Origin: Heterohyrax brucei
Taxonomy: Eukaryota > Chordata > Mammalia > Hyracoidea > Procaviidae
Reading direction: 5' to 3'
Length of the DNA: 64,000 nucleotides
Assembly (NCBI GenBank): GCA_028571685.1
Contig: CM053140.1
Span: 148,599,701-148,663,700 of the forward strand
In this document: positions 1 to 12,308 of the stretch, in pieces
How positions within the stretch are numbered: the stretch's first letter is position 1
Layout of the letters: the number at the start of each line of letters is the position of its first letter
The notes under the pieces: generated by a model
The model's input: the letters and a program-made list of their open reading frames with translations, nothing else
Databases searched by the model: none
Told to the model about the DNA's origin: nothing
Program-made: the position numbers and the translations under genes

Positions 1-530
1 TTTAGCTTTCTTCTTTTTCCTCCTAACACTTATGTCATTCTCTGCAGCCATTTATCTTGAATAAGCCAAAAGAAGGAAAGGTCAGCCAGATTCAAGATTC
101 TGAAGGTGTCATTTCTTTAGCAAACATGCTCTATTCTTGATAGATTTTGAAATATTCTCCATCTATAAAGGTTTCATTCAGAATTGTAAATCACAAGCTC
201 TTCCAAGCTTTAAAATAAGGGCAAATTTTAAGCATGAGTCAGCAAAACCATCTGAAGGTAACTTTTCTTTTTTTATCCCAAATCATAAAAGGATTGTCTT
301 TGCTGAAACATCTAAGTGTTGAGAGAACAATAGGTTTTCACTTTTCTTTTTTTGTAGAGAAAGCAGGCTGGCATTATTGTTTCTTTAAATAAAACAAAAA
401 TACGTACATAGTTGCTCTGAAAAGTCTTTGACTAGTCAACTTAAAGTAAATATATGTAGCCATTAAAAAAAAAAAAAAACTTAACCCTTTCTCCCAGACA
501 CTCTAAATTAGATGACATTGTTTAAACAGG
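1..530. other. Intronic sequence, no gene seen
   Basis: AT-rich sequence with a 15-bp poly-A tract near 465-479. The open frame at 137-322 has no recognisable domain or splice context. On the OLFM3 reading this is deep intron. Confidence 0.5.
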
Positions 531-710
531 GGAGTCCTCTGGTGATGCAAACACGCTAGGTTGTTAAGTTAAAGGTTGGAGGTTCTTGTCTACTCTGTGT
601 TGCCTAAGAAGAAAGGCTTGGCAATCTACTTCTAAATAATCAGCCACTGGACACCCTACTGAGCACAATTCTACTTTGGAGTCACCTTAGTTGGGTCCAC
701 TGGACAGCAA
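531..710 (+). mobile_element. AfroSINE, older variant
   Basis: The head ggagtcctctggtgatgcaa and the degraded box-B region around 575-590 match the tRNA-derived head of the afrotherian SINE. The middle (gaaaggcttggcaatctact) belongs to the variant with an extended central region. The tail decays after about 700. Strongly diverged, hence old. Confidence 0.7.
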
Positions 711-971
711 ATGCTACAAGTACAAATTATAGAGCCACAAGTATGATATGATTTCAGTGTATAGTAATTTCTTGTGTGTTGTCATTGTTGTTATTAATGC
801 AATTATCCTACTTTATTTTAACAATTGATTCTTTCCTACTTCCACAAATAGAAGAACAGTGTGTTGTTGGTTTTCACAATCGTTATTTAACACCTTAGTT
901 GACACAGAGCAGGCACTCAGTAAATTTTCTTTCAGGGAATGATCTAGACCTGTGCATTTTCAGTATAGTAC
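711..971. other. Intronic spacer
   Basis: No gene seen. The stretch around 900-940 (gagcaggcactcagtaaatt) resembles the end of an old mammal-wide repeat (MIR or L2 type), too short to classify. Confidence 0.4.
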
Positions 972-1373
972 TGTTACGGACTAAACTGTGTTCACATCCC
1001 ACCTGTCTCCCTCTACCCAAAAGAAGTGTTGTAAATCCTAACCCCTAAACCTATGGTTATAAATTGTATTTGGAAATGGGTTTTCTTTGATACATTAATG
1101 TGGCAATATTAGTGTAGGGTGTTTTCAGTTAATCTCTTTTGTAATATGAAAGAGATTAAACAAGCAAGTGACAAAGCAGAGATGGGGGAGACATATGTCA
1201 AATAAGTGAAGACCACCCTGGAGCAGATGCTCAAAGAGACACAAAGAGAAAGCCTATCCCTAGAGTTGTCTTTCTGACTTCCAGTTTCTTAAACAACGAG
1301 AATATAAATTTTTGTTTGTTAAAGCCACCCACTTGTGGTATTTCTGGTATAACAGCACTGGATAACTAAAGTA
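972..1373 (+). repeat. 5' LTR of MaLR-type element
   Basis: Starts tgttacggac and ends in ggataactaaagta. The end carries the cacttgtggtatttctg block that is the hallmark 3' end of all LTRs of this family in the window. About 400 bp, shorter than the 490-550 bp copies. Confidence 0.75.
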
Positions 1374-1820
1374 AAATTTGGTACCAAAAAATGAGAGTGC
1401 TGCTCTAACAAATACCTAAATATGAAAGCATGTTTGGAAATGGTTAATGAGCAGAGGCTGGAAGAGTTTCAAGGCACCTTATGGGGAAAGCCTACATTGC
1501 CTTAAACAGACTTGCTAGAATTATCGACATCAAAGGCAATTCTGGTGAGGGCTTAGAAGGAAGTGAAGAGAGCACTGAGAAAGTCCCTGTCATCTGTGGA
1601 AATACATATGGCACTGTCACCAGAATCTTAATTAGAAATGTGGATGTTAAATGTGTTTCCGGTGAAGCTTTACAGGAAATGATGAACATGCGATTAGACA
1701 ATAGTGGAAAGGCAATGCTTTCTATACAGTGGCTGTTAACTAACCTGAAATGTATTTAAATGTTGGTAGAAAGTAGAATTTGGAAGTGATAAAATTAGAT
1801 ATTTGGCTAAAGAGATTTCT

Positions 1821-2162
1821 TTTTTTTAATTTTTTTTTTTTTTTATGATTGAATGAAAATGTACATTCCCATATAAATTTGCATGCTCACCTATATGTAG
1901 CTTCCACTGCTCTCCCTGCCCGGTGACAGCACACTTTTACTCTCTGCTCCATACATGTCCTATCCTCCCAACAGTCTCCTATCTCCTCCTCTCTACCCAC
2001 TTCCCTTCCTCCAGTATGAGGTCAACAGGACAACATCCTATAGATGCATAGAACCATAAAGTGCCCACAAAATATGGTCACTCTGCATCACAAAGTCCAA
2101 TCCATTGCTTTGACCTTCATTATGATTTATTGACAGGGGCAGCATCAGGGCCAGGTGGCTGA
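1821..2162 (-). mobile_element. 5'-truncated L1 3' end, antisense, inside MaLR internal region
   Basis: A poly-T stretch at 1821-1846 (the poly-A tail of a minus-strand insertion) is followed by sequence nearly identical to 55506-55792 and, for its first 50 bp, to 17303-17350. The site is flanked by gagatttct at 1812-1820 and 2164-2172, an apparent 9-bp target duplication. The content (in reverse complement, gacagcacac- and gagagcagtgg-like blocks) matches L1 3'UTR ends elsewhere here. Confidence 0.7.
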
Positions 2163-3433
2163 GGAGATTTCTAAGCAAGATCTTAAAGGTTTCTTGCCGC
2201 TGACAGTAAAAATGCAAGAGAAAAAAGATGAACTTAAAAATGAATTGTGCAAAATAAAAACCACTCAAGATTTGTAAAATTCTGTTACACAAACTAAGGA
2301 TGTGCATTCTAAAGCTTTCTTCAATCACTTGATGACTCAATCTTTTGATAAACAGATTAAGCCTAATCTGTTTAGGTAGTTGGATCTGGACAAATACCGC
2401 AGGTGAAAATCCATCAGCTAAGATGAAGCAAAAAGAAATAGGAAGAAAGAAAGTAAAGCTCTCTGCTTCTTAGAGTCTAGCAGTAGGAAACAGACCAAAG
2501 AGGCTACATCTGTTGTCTTTCAAGAAAAGAAAGAAATCATTCGTGGAACAACTCCAGATCAGCTCAACTGCTGGAAGGAGCACAGAAACCAGGGCTGCCT
2601 TATTTTCAAGGGTAGAGACAAGGCCTCATAGGTCTCTAAATTTGGAACTCCATGTTCCTGGGTTTTAATGCATGGGGCTACAGCCTCCTACTTTTCAAAT
2701 GATGGAATCATACCCTCCCTCCTGGTTTCAAAGAATCAAATTTTCACTAACTGGATTCTGCAGGATGGGTCTAATGAACACAAAGTCCAAGAGGATAGAT
2801 GTGTCACACCAAGGTGAGGCAGGAAGATATCATGCCCAAGGTGTAGAAGAAAGAAGCATTCCAGGTTTTAAGAGGATGGGTCACCACTCAGATGGACTAG
2901 GAGATACGAGCCAACCAAAGCCAAGGGAGATAAGTTGCCAACCCACTGGCCCTGGAACAGTAGACCTGAATTGCAGGTCAGAGGGAATTTCTACCCAGAA
3001 TCTAGAGGGTGTGACCAATACCTAGAGTCTGGAGGCTAGAACTATTGCCCCAATAGTCACAGAGAACCGAAAAGCATTTTCATGCCTTGAGAGTTAATGT
3101 AGTTTTTTTCTGCCAGATTTGGAGCTTGCTTGCTACCTCTATCCATTTTCCCTCTAATTTTTCCAATTTGTAATGGAAATGTCTATCTTGTGCCTGTTTC
3201 ACCACTGTACTTTGCAAGTAGACAACTTGCATTCTAGATTCTACAGGTTCACAGATAAAGAGAAATTTACCCTTGGATGGAATACACCTAAAGTCTCACC
3301 CATATTTGATTTAGATGAATCAGAGAATGACTTTGGACTTGGAGTAGATTTAAGGCTTTTGGGATTATATGATGAGGAAAATATTTTGGCATGTGAGACG
3401 ACTACACAGTTTGAGGGGAGTCAAAGAGTGGAA

Positions 3434-3845
3434 TGTTATGGATTGCCTTGTGTCTACTAAAAATATGTGTTGTAAATCCTAAACCTTATACCTGTGGTTC
3501 TAATCCCATTTGGTTATGGATTCTCTTTGTTGTATTAATGAGACAGTATCTACGTAGGGTGCATTTTGAGTAACTCTCTTTTGAGATTAAAAAAAAAAAG
3601 CATATTAGACATAGAGAAGAAAACAAAGATGAGAGAAGAAAGATGCCATAGTTAATGAAGTTCAAAGAGGTGAGGAATAGAAGTTGAAGAGCTAAGGACC
3701 TTCTCCAGAGGAAACAAAGAAGGAAAGATTTCTTCTATAGCCAGAGCCCTGAATTCAGACTTTCGGTCTCTTGAACAGTGAAAAGAAAAATCTATTTGTT
3801 AAAATTACTGATTTTATTTTTTAGCAGTCCTTGTTAACTAAGGCA
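3434..3845 (+). repeat. 3' LTR of MaLR-type element
   Basis: Begins tgttatggattg and shares most of its length with the 5' LTR at 972-1373, including the ctctctttt(g) block and the final gttaactaagg. Divergence between the two LTRs is visibly high, so the insertion is old. Confidence 0.72.
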
Positions 3846-4533
3846 GCAACCCACTCGCCCTGTAATGGCTCTTGATAATTTGAAATGTAACTAATTCATC
3901 TGAGGAACTAAATTTTTAGTTGTGTTTAATTTTAATTAATTTACATAGGCACATGTAGCTAGTGGCTGTCATACTGGGCAACACATATTTATATGATTTT
4001 ACTCTTAAACTACTGTAATTTTCAGTTAGCTACTGATTACTTACCATATTTTTCCCAAGTAATGTGCCCACTCTTATAATGGGTGGCATAGTAAGCTTAT
4101 GAAAATAGCAAGGGTAGGGACAGTTGTGAGGCTGCCAAACAAAACAATGTAATATGAACATTACTTGCATAAAAGTAAAGTAACAAAATTCTCTACATGG
4201 TGATGAAAAGTTTGGTAATGGATTTTGGCGATGGCAGCACAACACAACTGATATAACTATTCTTTCTAAATTGTACATGCCCAAACTGTTGAATTAGATA
4301 ATATTGTATTATTTATATTTTTATAAAGATAAAAATACTGAAAAGAAATTTTCTTCTTCAAATAGTGCTTTTTCATTATTCATTAACTGTCATAATACTC
4401 ATTTTTTAGGAAGATGATATAACAAACAACCTTACTGAGATGCTATCTGCTTACAGTGAGTTACACGATAATGAGAAAACAGATACTAATAAAATAATAT
4501 CTTAATAAATTATTAGAAATCTGTTTTGTTATG
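3846..4533. other. Intronic sequence, no gene seen
   Basis: AT-rich sequence without a recognisable repeat. The open frame at 4030-4284 on the minus strand is not supported by any domain. Confidence 0.5.
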
Positions 4534-5059
4534 TGTCATGGATTGTATTTGTATCCCTCCAAAATATGTACAGAAATTTGGCTAGGTTGTGATTAACAGT
4601 ATTGTGTGATTGCCCTCCATTTTGTGTTTTTCTTACGCTGAATGCTAAAGGGATTAGGGTGGGACAGCAAATCCCTTCCAAAAGTCACCTCCCTGCTCCA
4701 TTGTAAAGGGAGTTTCCCTAGAGTGTGACCTGTATCACCTTTTTTTATCCTTGTTTCCTGCACAAGATAAAAGGAAAGGGAAACAAGCAGAGAGGTGGAA
4801 ACCTCACACCATCAAGATAGCACTGGGAGTACAGTGCATCCTTCAGACCTGAGGTTCCTGCACCAAGATGCTCACTGACCAGAGACTGATGCAACACAAG
4901 GACGTTGCTCCAGAGCTGGCAGAGGGAAAGCCCTTTCCTTGGAGAAAACACCCTGATTTGGATTTGTAACCAACTGGGCTGTGTAAAAATAAACTGTTCT
5001 TTGCTCAAGCCATCCACTTTGTGCTATTTCTGTTAGAGCACTACCAAATAGCTAAAACA
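4534..5059 (+). mobile_element. Solo MaLR-type LTR with perfect 5-bp target duplication
   Basis: A 526-bp LTR running from TGTCATGG to AAAACA. It is flanked by the direct repeat ttatg at 4529-4533 and 5060-5064, the 5-bp duplication expected of ERVL/MaLR integration. The 3' end has ataaac and the conserved gctatttctgttagagcac block. With no internal region it is a solo LTR left by recombination. Confidence 0.88.
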
Positions 5060-5064
5060 TTATG

Positions 5065-8000
5065 AAAGATCAGAAAACAGTCCAGACTAAAAAGGAGAGT
5101 GGAGAGAGAGACACTATGTAATTTTAGAAAGGTAAGTAAACACAGGCAAGTTGTGTTTTTATCCTAAATAGTTAAGAGTAATGGATAATTATGGAAAAGC
5201 TTTAAGTGTGTACATAATTGATTTGTAATTAATCTCAGATAAGAAGAGAAGATGTATATGAGATAAGTTAATAGTCTAAGAGGAGATGCTGGCGTTTAGG
5301 ATTAATATAAGGTGGTAGACATGAAAAGCACTGGAAAGACTCAAAAAATAATTTGGGAGCCGAATCAAGCAGACTGGAAATGGAAAGGAGAAAGGAGAAT
5401 CATTGTCAGATGATTTCCAATCTCTGGGTTCCATAACTGGATCAGTGGTAATGTTTACTGGTGTAGGAAACCATAGACCAAGTCCATGATGAGCTTTGGA
5501 AACTCATTAATTTGTTTTTGGATACATTAAATTTGAAGGATTATTTTGAGATGGCTATGAGGTGATGTCAAGTAGCTCTTATAAACTGGGGCTCTTTGAG
5601 CTGAGAGTAGATCCCTAAGTAGTTAATTACAGTTTTAGATATTTTAATTAGTTTATTTATAATTAACTAACATAATTTTCGAGATTTTGTCAGTTTGGAG
5701 GATAGAACAATGGCTTAAAACAATGTCATCTCTCTCAACTCTCACAATCTTTTGAGAGATCGCATACATATATATTTATATGTAAAGCATGCAAATGTTT
5801 ACTTATCCATACTGTGGGTACCATAATAAATGTATAAACAAAAGCCCATGAGAACATCTGGAAGGAAATAAATCATTCTGATGAGTGTCTGGGTCTGAGT
5901 GTAAGGATGAGAAATATGTAGCAGAAATTACAAAAATTTAGCTTCCTCTTAAAAGAGTATTGAGCAGTGGCATTCTTAGTTGAGTGAACAGCATGAGTAA
6001 AGGCTCAGGGACATTAAACTTTATAATATAATAGAGGACCAGAAAAGGAACACCTGTAGGAGGAATATTATCCTTTGAGCAATGCTTTCCTGCATCTCTA
6101 ATTGCTGGGAAGAGGAACCTTTTACAGCACTCCTCATCAAGTCTTCTCTCTCTAACAATCTTAGATTTTGTAATTCAACTAGCTTGCTCATGATAACAAT
6201 AAGTTAGTCTGATAAATTACTAAATTCAGGTATGTATAACCGTGTCCTTTCATGCCTGTGCTTATGTCTAGGCAAATTTTCAGTGATTTTAGTCTGACTG
6301 CATCCAATGCAAAACTTCCAAGTAGTGCTTTGGGATGATTATTGTCACAGCATGTGACTTTTAGCACAAACTCCCTGTGCTCTTGATAATAAAAAAGATA
6401 CATGGCTGTGCAGACAAAAGAAGGCTCCAGAACTAAGAACAAGGTGTTGTTATAGACAGTAGTGCCATACCTAGAGATTACCTCTGAGTAACTATTCTGT
6501 TTGTAGTAAGCAAAGCCTTCTGCTTGGTATTATGCTTGCTGAAAAGTGAAAGATGTTTGAAGAACAGCTAGGTTGAGTGCACATGAAATGTATTCCATCA
6601 GAGTAACAAACGAAGGAAATCAGAAAGCAGGTAGATTAAGAAACACCAAAGGGACGGTATGAAAACAACAGGGCGAACTTTGAATACAAATGAAAAATGT
6701 CTTCAGTTTCACAGTTAGCCGCATAAAGGAATTCCTAGACAAATATAAAAAATCCAATCTAAAATTCTATTAAAGCATGGCCTAAAATTCTAGTTGTTGC
6801 TGATGATTTTATTGTCAAATATGGGTGAAATAATGATATGAATGATAAGTTATTCTTCCGATAAATGATCACGGAATTTAAGCAGTCGTAATACTTAAGT
6901 TACAAGTATTTCCTTTAAATTTTAAGAAAATTGTAAAGACTAGGCATTCCATAAAAGAGGTCCCTCTGGGAAGAGGCTGAGTAATTAGAAAGTGAAAGGA
7001 TAGCATTGCAGGTTCTTAAAAGGTTAGAGTCTGTTAAAACTGACAAATCACCAGTTCCAATATCGTTCATCAAGGAATGGTAAGAAAGTGAGAAAGGAAA
7101 TTAGAGAAACTTTTAGCCGATCCATTTTTCCTAAGTACGTTTAATTCAGGAAATATTCCAGGGGACAGGCAAGATGATAACACAATGCCTGCACCTAAGC
7201 AGAGAAAAGTATGTGTGCACTACAGGGAGGAGTGCAGCAAGGATGGCATTGGATGACGATTTCTGTGGACAAATGAATGAACTTTACAGGTGGCATTGCA
7301 TTCAGGCAGATGACACTGATGGGTGAATCATTTGGATGACCTACCCTGCCCCTAATTCATGCCCTTGCAGTTACCAATTCAGTTTCCTTGAGACATCACA
7401 AGCTCTAAAGGCATGATGGAAAAAGAAATTGTATGATTTACTGAATACTAAAAAACTGAATTACTGTTAACTATATCCATTGAATTTTTTTTCAATAAAC
7501 TTCAGATTTAAAAATCACTGAATTATTGCAAACCCCACCACCATTTATGCTGCCCATCATAACATATAGGATTTTTCACTAAAATCATTTCGGTGGTTTT
7601 TTACAACACTGTGATGTGGTAGGCATGACACGTTATTGGTCTCATTTAAATCAGTGTAAATAGGCTCCAAAGAGGTCAAATGATTTTTCGAATTCATGTC
7701 ATTCCAATCTGTATTGCTTGTTAAAGACAAAATTATTCCACTAATTCAGGGTTATGTCTGGAACACAGCAGTGTAGACTTTGGACCAGTACAGCATAAAG
7801 ATTAAATACATTTTAGGTTTTCTTCAGGACACATAGGCTTATTGTCACTGCAATTTTAGAAAGTGATCTTGTTTGCTGCCTCAAGCAGGCAATGCAGATG
7901 GGATTTGAAGAAGACATAGAAAAATGTTTCAACTGAAATGTTTGAGCACCAGAATGGATTCTTGTGCCAGAAAAATACCTGAGTTTTTTATTTTCCCTTG

Positions 8001-8402
8001 AACAGAAATACAGTCTTTTAATTAACTTTAGGGTACAATTTTAGATAAAGCTGTTTAACTTTTCTGTCAATACAATGGTGGTTTGCTGAATCCGCTAAGA
8101 ACTGCATCTATCTGAAAATGCAGTACATATAGGCATAACACATATACTGCCCTCCTCTTTGGAAATACTCCAAAAGAAAAAAAGTCTATTTTACTGCTAG
8201 ATGTTAGAAATATAAAGATGAACTAGACAGACACCAAATCCCTAAAATCACATACTTCCAAAGTCCCACTACGCTTTTTCCTTCCTCTTTTTGGTTTTAT
8301 ACTTACTTTTTAAGGTTCTCTTGAATTTGGAAACAATGGTAGAAAGCACTGTGCATTGTTCATCACCAAAACTAACAAAAGTGATGGGTATGCTTCATCA
8401 AG
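5065..8402. other. Intronic sequence, few recognisable repeats
   Basis: About 3.3 kb with no supported gene. The segment around 7000-7300 (ctgacaaatcaccagttcca) has the look of a decayed LINE coding region, but no catalytic motif could be read in any frame. Confidence 0.45.
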
Positions 8403-8575
8403 CACATCTATGTACCAAGCACTGTGCTATGCTACTCAGGAAATAGTCAAGCATCCCTGTTAGTAGGTATATAGATACTACCTCTTCTGAGCATCATCAA
8501 TGCAAAAAATTAGGTGTAGAGAGATTAACTAATTTATCCAGAGTTGGAGTTTAAATCAAGGTCTGTCTGTACTGT
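8403..8575 (+). repeat. MIR-like ancient SINE
   Basis: The stretch tgtaccaagcactgtgctat followed by the gagattaactaatttatcc core is the order seen in mammal-wide MIR elements. Strongly diverged. Confidence 0.6.
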
Positions 8576-9149
8576 ATTGTAATAAAGAGAGTAAACATTT
8601 AAAAGTATGAACAACAAGATGGAAAAGCAGATCAATCTCAGATGAAGCTAAATGGCTACTGATTCAAGAATTCACAAGATGGTATTCATTTGTTAGTTTG
8701 TTGAGTTTAGAATGTTGTCTTCTGTTTGTAAATTCAGAAACTCAGTGTTGTTAATGCTTAGATTTGACTAAGGTATGGATTGCTGATATATGTTAACTAA
8801 ATTCACAAGTGATTGACATACATAATAAAAATGAAAATTTACAATTTTCCCGTAAGAAAGATGACAGTTTGGATACTTGCATTGGACTGACCAATAATTA
8901 TCAAAAGTTGTTTTAAGCAAATATATTCAGGGTCAGGAGACTTAGTCATGTAACTCAAATGACATCAATGTTTGATATCCTTAAGTCGTTTTATAGATGT
9001 TAACGTGTACAGATGTTTCTGTCTTAACATGATACTTACGTTCTTGAAAAATTTGTGTCCTGCAAAACTATGTACTGAAAATAATAGAGTTCACAGGCCG
9101 AATGGGGACAACCCATCCAAAACCTACGGGAGTTCTGTATGCAGAGAAT

Positions 9150-9171
9150 TAATAATAATAATAATAATAAT
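9150..9171. repeat. (AAT)n microsatellite
   Basis: Seven uninterrupted aat units between agaatt and tgctacc. Confidence 0.9.
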
Positions 9172-10342
9172 TGCTACCTTGAACGACAACTTGGACAACT
9201 CAGGAACATAGCTTACAATAGCAGGAAACTGTGCCATGAGACATTAAAATATCAAAAACAACTGAGTGAAAAGTTTGGCTTGCAAATCCTAGGATAATAC
9301 AGATGGAAGCGAAAGTCAGAGCCACTGCGGCTGCTGCTTAGATGTACACAGGAGTAGTTGCAACCCAGAACAAGGCAGTGGTCCTTCTTACTGGGGAAGG
9401 TGATATGGATACAGGGGGTCATTATCTTTTTACTCTCCTGACTTCTGTTCTCCTTGCCTAGAGTAATCACCTATAAACCAATACAACATTTCTGTAACAT
9501 GAACCTTATTCCTATATTCTCCAGACTTGTATGAGCTACTTGGTTACAGAAGATGTATCGTAGCGGAACAATTTTTCTTGTTAGTCTGAGAGAGCACTTG
9601 GTCTCCTTAGGTGGACGTTGCCAGATTGTTTCAGTGATTCTCCTTTTACATAATTTTATGGCTGCCCAATTCTCCTTTTTGACTGGCTCGTTCTTAATCG
9701 GATGACATCTTCAGTCAGGGTATTTAATTGTTACCCTCTGCAGCTGGAAATGATTCGAGTCGACTAGAACACACTAAAGGCCTCCTAGTCCAGCTGAAGA
9801 AAACCACTGCAGCACTGATGATGACTGATGCTAACAAGTTTATTTTCCAAATTTTATGGATGTGTGGGGATCACTGATGCCAAACACAGCCCATTCTTTC
9901 ATCTGCTTGTAAAAACCACGTATGATATTTCCAACATGTTGAGTATTTGGAAAAGGCATAATATTCTTAAATGACTTTTAAATTTAAGAATAAATTAAAA
10001 AGGAATGAGTTTCTGATTCTCACTATTAGGAGATTTGGGCAGTTTACCTTAGGGAAGGTTCCTCGACAGTACCAGCAAAGAAGGGTAATGGGGCTAATGC
10101 AAATTCTCTGAAGTCTATTTTTGCAGGGCTAATAACTTTTGTAAACTCCTCAAACAATGACACACTTCTTACAAAGAAGCTAAAAGAGAAACTAATTTGT
10201 AATTGGATGTAATTTCCTGTCTAATTTGTAAACGGAGAAAGTTCAATAAACCAAAATATGTATTTTATCTGTAAGTCACAGTTACAAAGACAAACACTGC
10301 ATTTGATAATCTGTTACATTTTGCCTCTTATTATTGACTTCT

Positions 10343-10378
10343 AGAATCTAGGCACTTGGCTTGGCTTGGCAGAATCTA
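10343..10378 (+). mobile_element. Ultra-short SINE/RTE tail insertion (20 bp) with target duplication
   Basis: The direct repeat agaatcta at 10343-10350 and 10371-10378 brackets exactly 20 bp (ggcacttggcttggcttggc). This equals the extreme 3' end of the AfroSINE/RTE tail subfamily that ends in tandem ttggc units. It is read as an extremely 5'-truncated retrotransposition. Confidence 0.65.
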
Positions 10379-11050
10379 TTATATGCCATGAGTCTTCCTT
10401 CCTAATCCAAAGGGACAAAACTCTAAGAAATTTTTATTCATAATAGTGGGAAACATTTTTATTGAAAAAGCAACCCTCTTAAAATCTCAGTCTGGTAAAT
10501 ATAATGGAGTTGGAGATAGAAGAAAACATCTGCAGAAATTCTTTCACGACGACACTGGTCCCTGACAGACTACTAAAGACAATGTAATAAAAAGTCATTA
10601 ATATTGCGATGATTTACAATCTTTCAGTGTTTTACAACAGAGCAGACAGAGATTTACCCCAGGCAGGGAGAGGGCGCCATGTGTTAGTAAAAATGCAAAT
10701 ATCTATAATAGGATGCAAGGTAATCAACATATTTTCCTAACTGAAAGATATAACTTATAAAGTGATCCAGAAAACCAGTTACAAAACTTTATATAGGAAG
10801 TCAAGCTTTAAAGATACTATGTTTAAAAAAAAAAAGTCAAAAGAAAGAAAATCAGATAGCAGTGTATATGTTGAGGAGGGTACAAGAAGTTCTGAGGAGA
10901 CCTCAGGGGCCATCTTTTTTGTCCTACCTCTTTGACTTCTTTTCTAACACCAACAACAGTCTCACTTTTGTCTATTAATACTCCTTTCCGAAAAACAAAA
11001 AAATCCTTTTTTTTTTTGAAGCACCACTTCTGTCCTCTATATGGGGATTA

Positions 11051-11209
11051 GAAACTCCAGTGGAGTAGTGGTTAATTGCTGTGGCTGTTAACCCAAAGGC
11101 TGGCAGTTTGAATCCACCAGGAGCTCTTTGGAAGCTCCATGGGGGCAGATCTACGCTGTTCTGTAGGGTTGCTACAAGTCAGAATTGACTCAACAGCAAT
11201 AGGGTTGGG
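11051..11209 (+). mobile_element. AfroSINE
   Basis: Full-length copy with head gaaactccagtggagtagtg, degenerate B box near gtttgaatcc, and the gctacaagtcagaattgact tail. An extra tail-like piece (gattcactatgagtcagaa) follows at 11220-11262, suggesting a partial tail duplication or a second truncated copy. Confidence 0.85.
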
Positions 11210-11574
11210 TGTATATAGGGATTCACTATGAGTCAGAATTAACTCTGTGGCAACTGGCTACTAGTTTTTGTACAGCAGGTGTAGAAGTATTTGCTGAACT
11301 GAAGTAAAAAGTTTGCTATTAGTCCCTTCTCACTGGTTAAGATAACATTTTTTGTTGGGATGGGGAGAACTGCTAAGCATTAGCAAAGAAAGGGAGTTGG
11401 CTGGAGCTACACTGAGTGCAAAATTTGAGATCCACAATTATAGAACATAGAAATTCAATGCCATAAATATGTGCTGAATTTTGACTGGGTATTAGAACCC
11501 TGCTTACTCTCTCCCACAGACCTAGGCCAGGAGAATATCAAGAGCCTCCTGGGAAATCTGAAGTATTTTGAGGG

Positions 11575-11743
11575 TCTGTGGTAGAATGGAAAATCCTGGC
11601 TATGGCTGCTAATCAGAAGGACAGCAGTTTGAATCCTCTAGATGCTCCTTGGAAACTCAACAGGACAGCTCTATTCTGTCCTGTGGGGTTGCTATGTGTC
11701 AGAATTGACTCAACAGCACTGGGTTTAGGTTTTTTTTTTTTTT
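11575..11743 (+). mobile_element. AfroSINE
   Basis: Copy with the ggcagcagtttgaatcct-like B box, the gttgctatgtgtcagaattg core and a terminal gggtttaggt followed by 15 T residues at 11729-11743. Confidence 0.85.
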
Positions 11744-12136
11744 AAATGGTAGAATGATGAAAGCAAGACATGAAAATGGACAGTGCTGTGAAGGTTTTGT
11801 ATGCTATATTAAAGTGTGCATTTATCTCTAGGGCAATAGGGGAGTTTGAAGAATTGTAAGTGGAAAACACATTGCTTACGAGTATGTTTTCATGAATTTA
11901 TAAATACAACACTTAAAGTAGAAAATTACTTGACGATTTGATGTGTTTTGAAGCAATCAACAATACAATTTCATGTTTCTTTTGGTTAGATAGATCTAAA
12001 ACTGAGTGAACTTTCACCACTGTGAAGTAATTATAACTTTCTGATCTTCGTTTTTAGGAAAAACAAAATTGAACAGCTTGCTTAAAATCTGAAAGTGAGT
12101 TCTATTTATCAACTCATTACTGTGAAGGGAAAAGAA

Positions 12137-12308
12137 AAACCCTCCTGCCCTTGAGTTGACCTACAGTGACCCTGTAAGACAGAAGAGAACTGCAAATCAG
12201 ATTTCCAAGGCTGTAAACTTTTACTGGAGCAGCCTGCTGCATCTTTGTCCCCTGGGGTGGCTTGGTGGCTTCAAACCACAGGCCGAGCGCTTAACAATGG
12301 CTGCACCA
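12137..12308 (-). mobile_element. AfroSINE, diverged
   Basis: Antisense copy: cttgagttgacctacagtga, then ccaaggctgtaaacttttac (extended central variant), then ggccgagcgcttaac at the tRNA-like head. Confidence 0.75.

Larger units (their letters stand above)
972..3845 (+). mobile_element. Near-complete MaLR-type LTR retrotransposon (LTR-internal-LTR)
   Basis: Two related LTRs (972-1373 and 3434-3845) flank an internal region of roughly 2 kb, itself interrupted by an antisense L1 end (1821-2162). Both LTRs open with a tgttatgga-like start and share the ttgtaaatccta segment, the poly-A signal region and an end near ...aactaaag. The internal region has only short, interrupted frames (for example 1481-1759 and 2672-3025) and no recognisable pol motifs, as in non-autonomous MaLR elements that rely on ERVL enzymes. 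Its 3' part (ctgagagggaatttctaccc-like, then cagaatctagagggtgtgacc) matches the internal region of the second element near 48.9 kb. Candidate target duplications (agtac, gcaac) are poorly preserved. Confidence 0.75.
8576..11050. other. Intronic sequence with (AAT)n and one tiny SINE-tail insertion
   Basis: No gene seen. Contains a (AAT)n microsatellite at 9150-9171 and the 20-bp tail insertion at 10351-10370 listed separately. The open frames at 8972-9211 and 9252-9470 are not convincing; the first reads through the microsatellite as poly-Ile. Confidence 0.45.

Noticed and set aside
1481-1759. 92-codon frame, candidate small protein
   Set aside because: It lies in the MaLR internal region, whose sequence recurs in part near 48.1 kb, and has no conserved domain.
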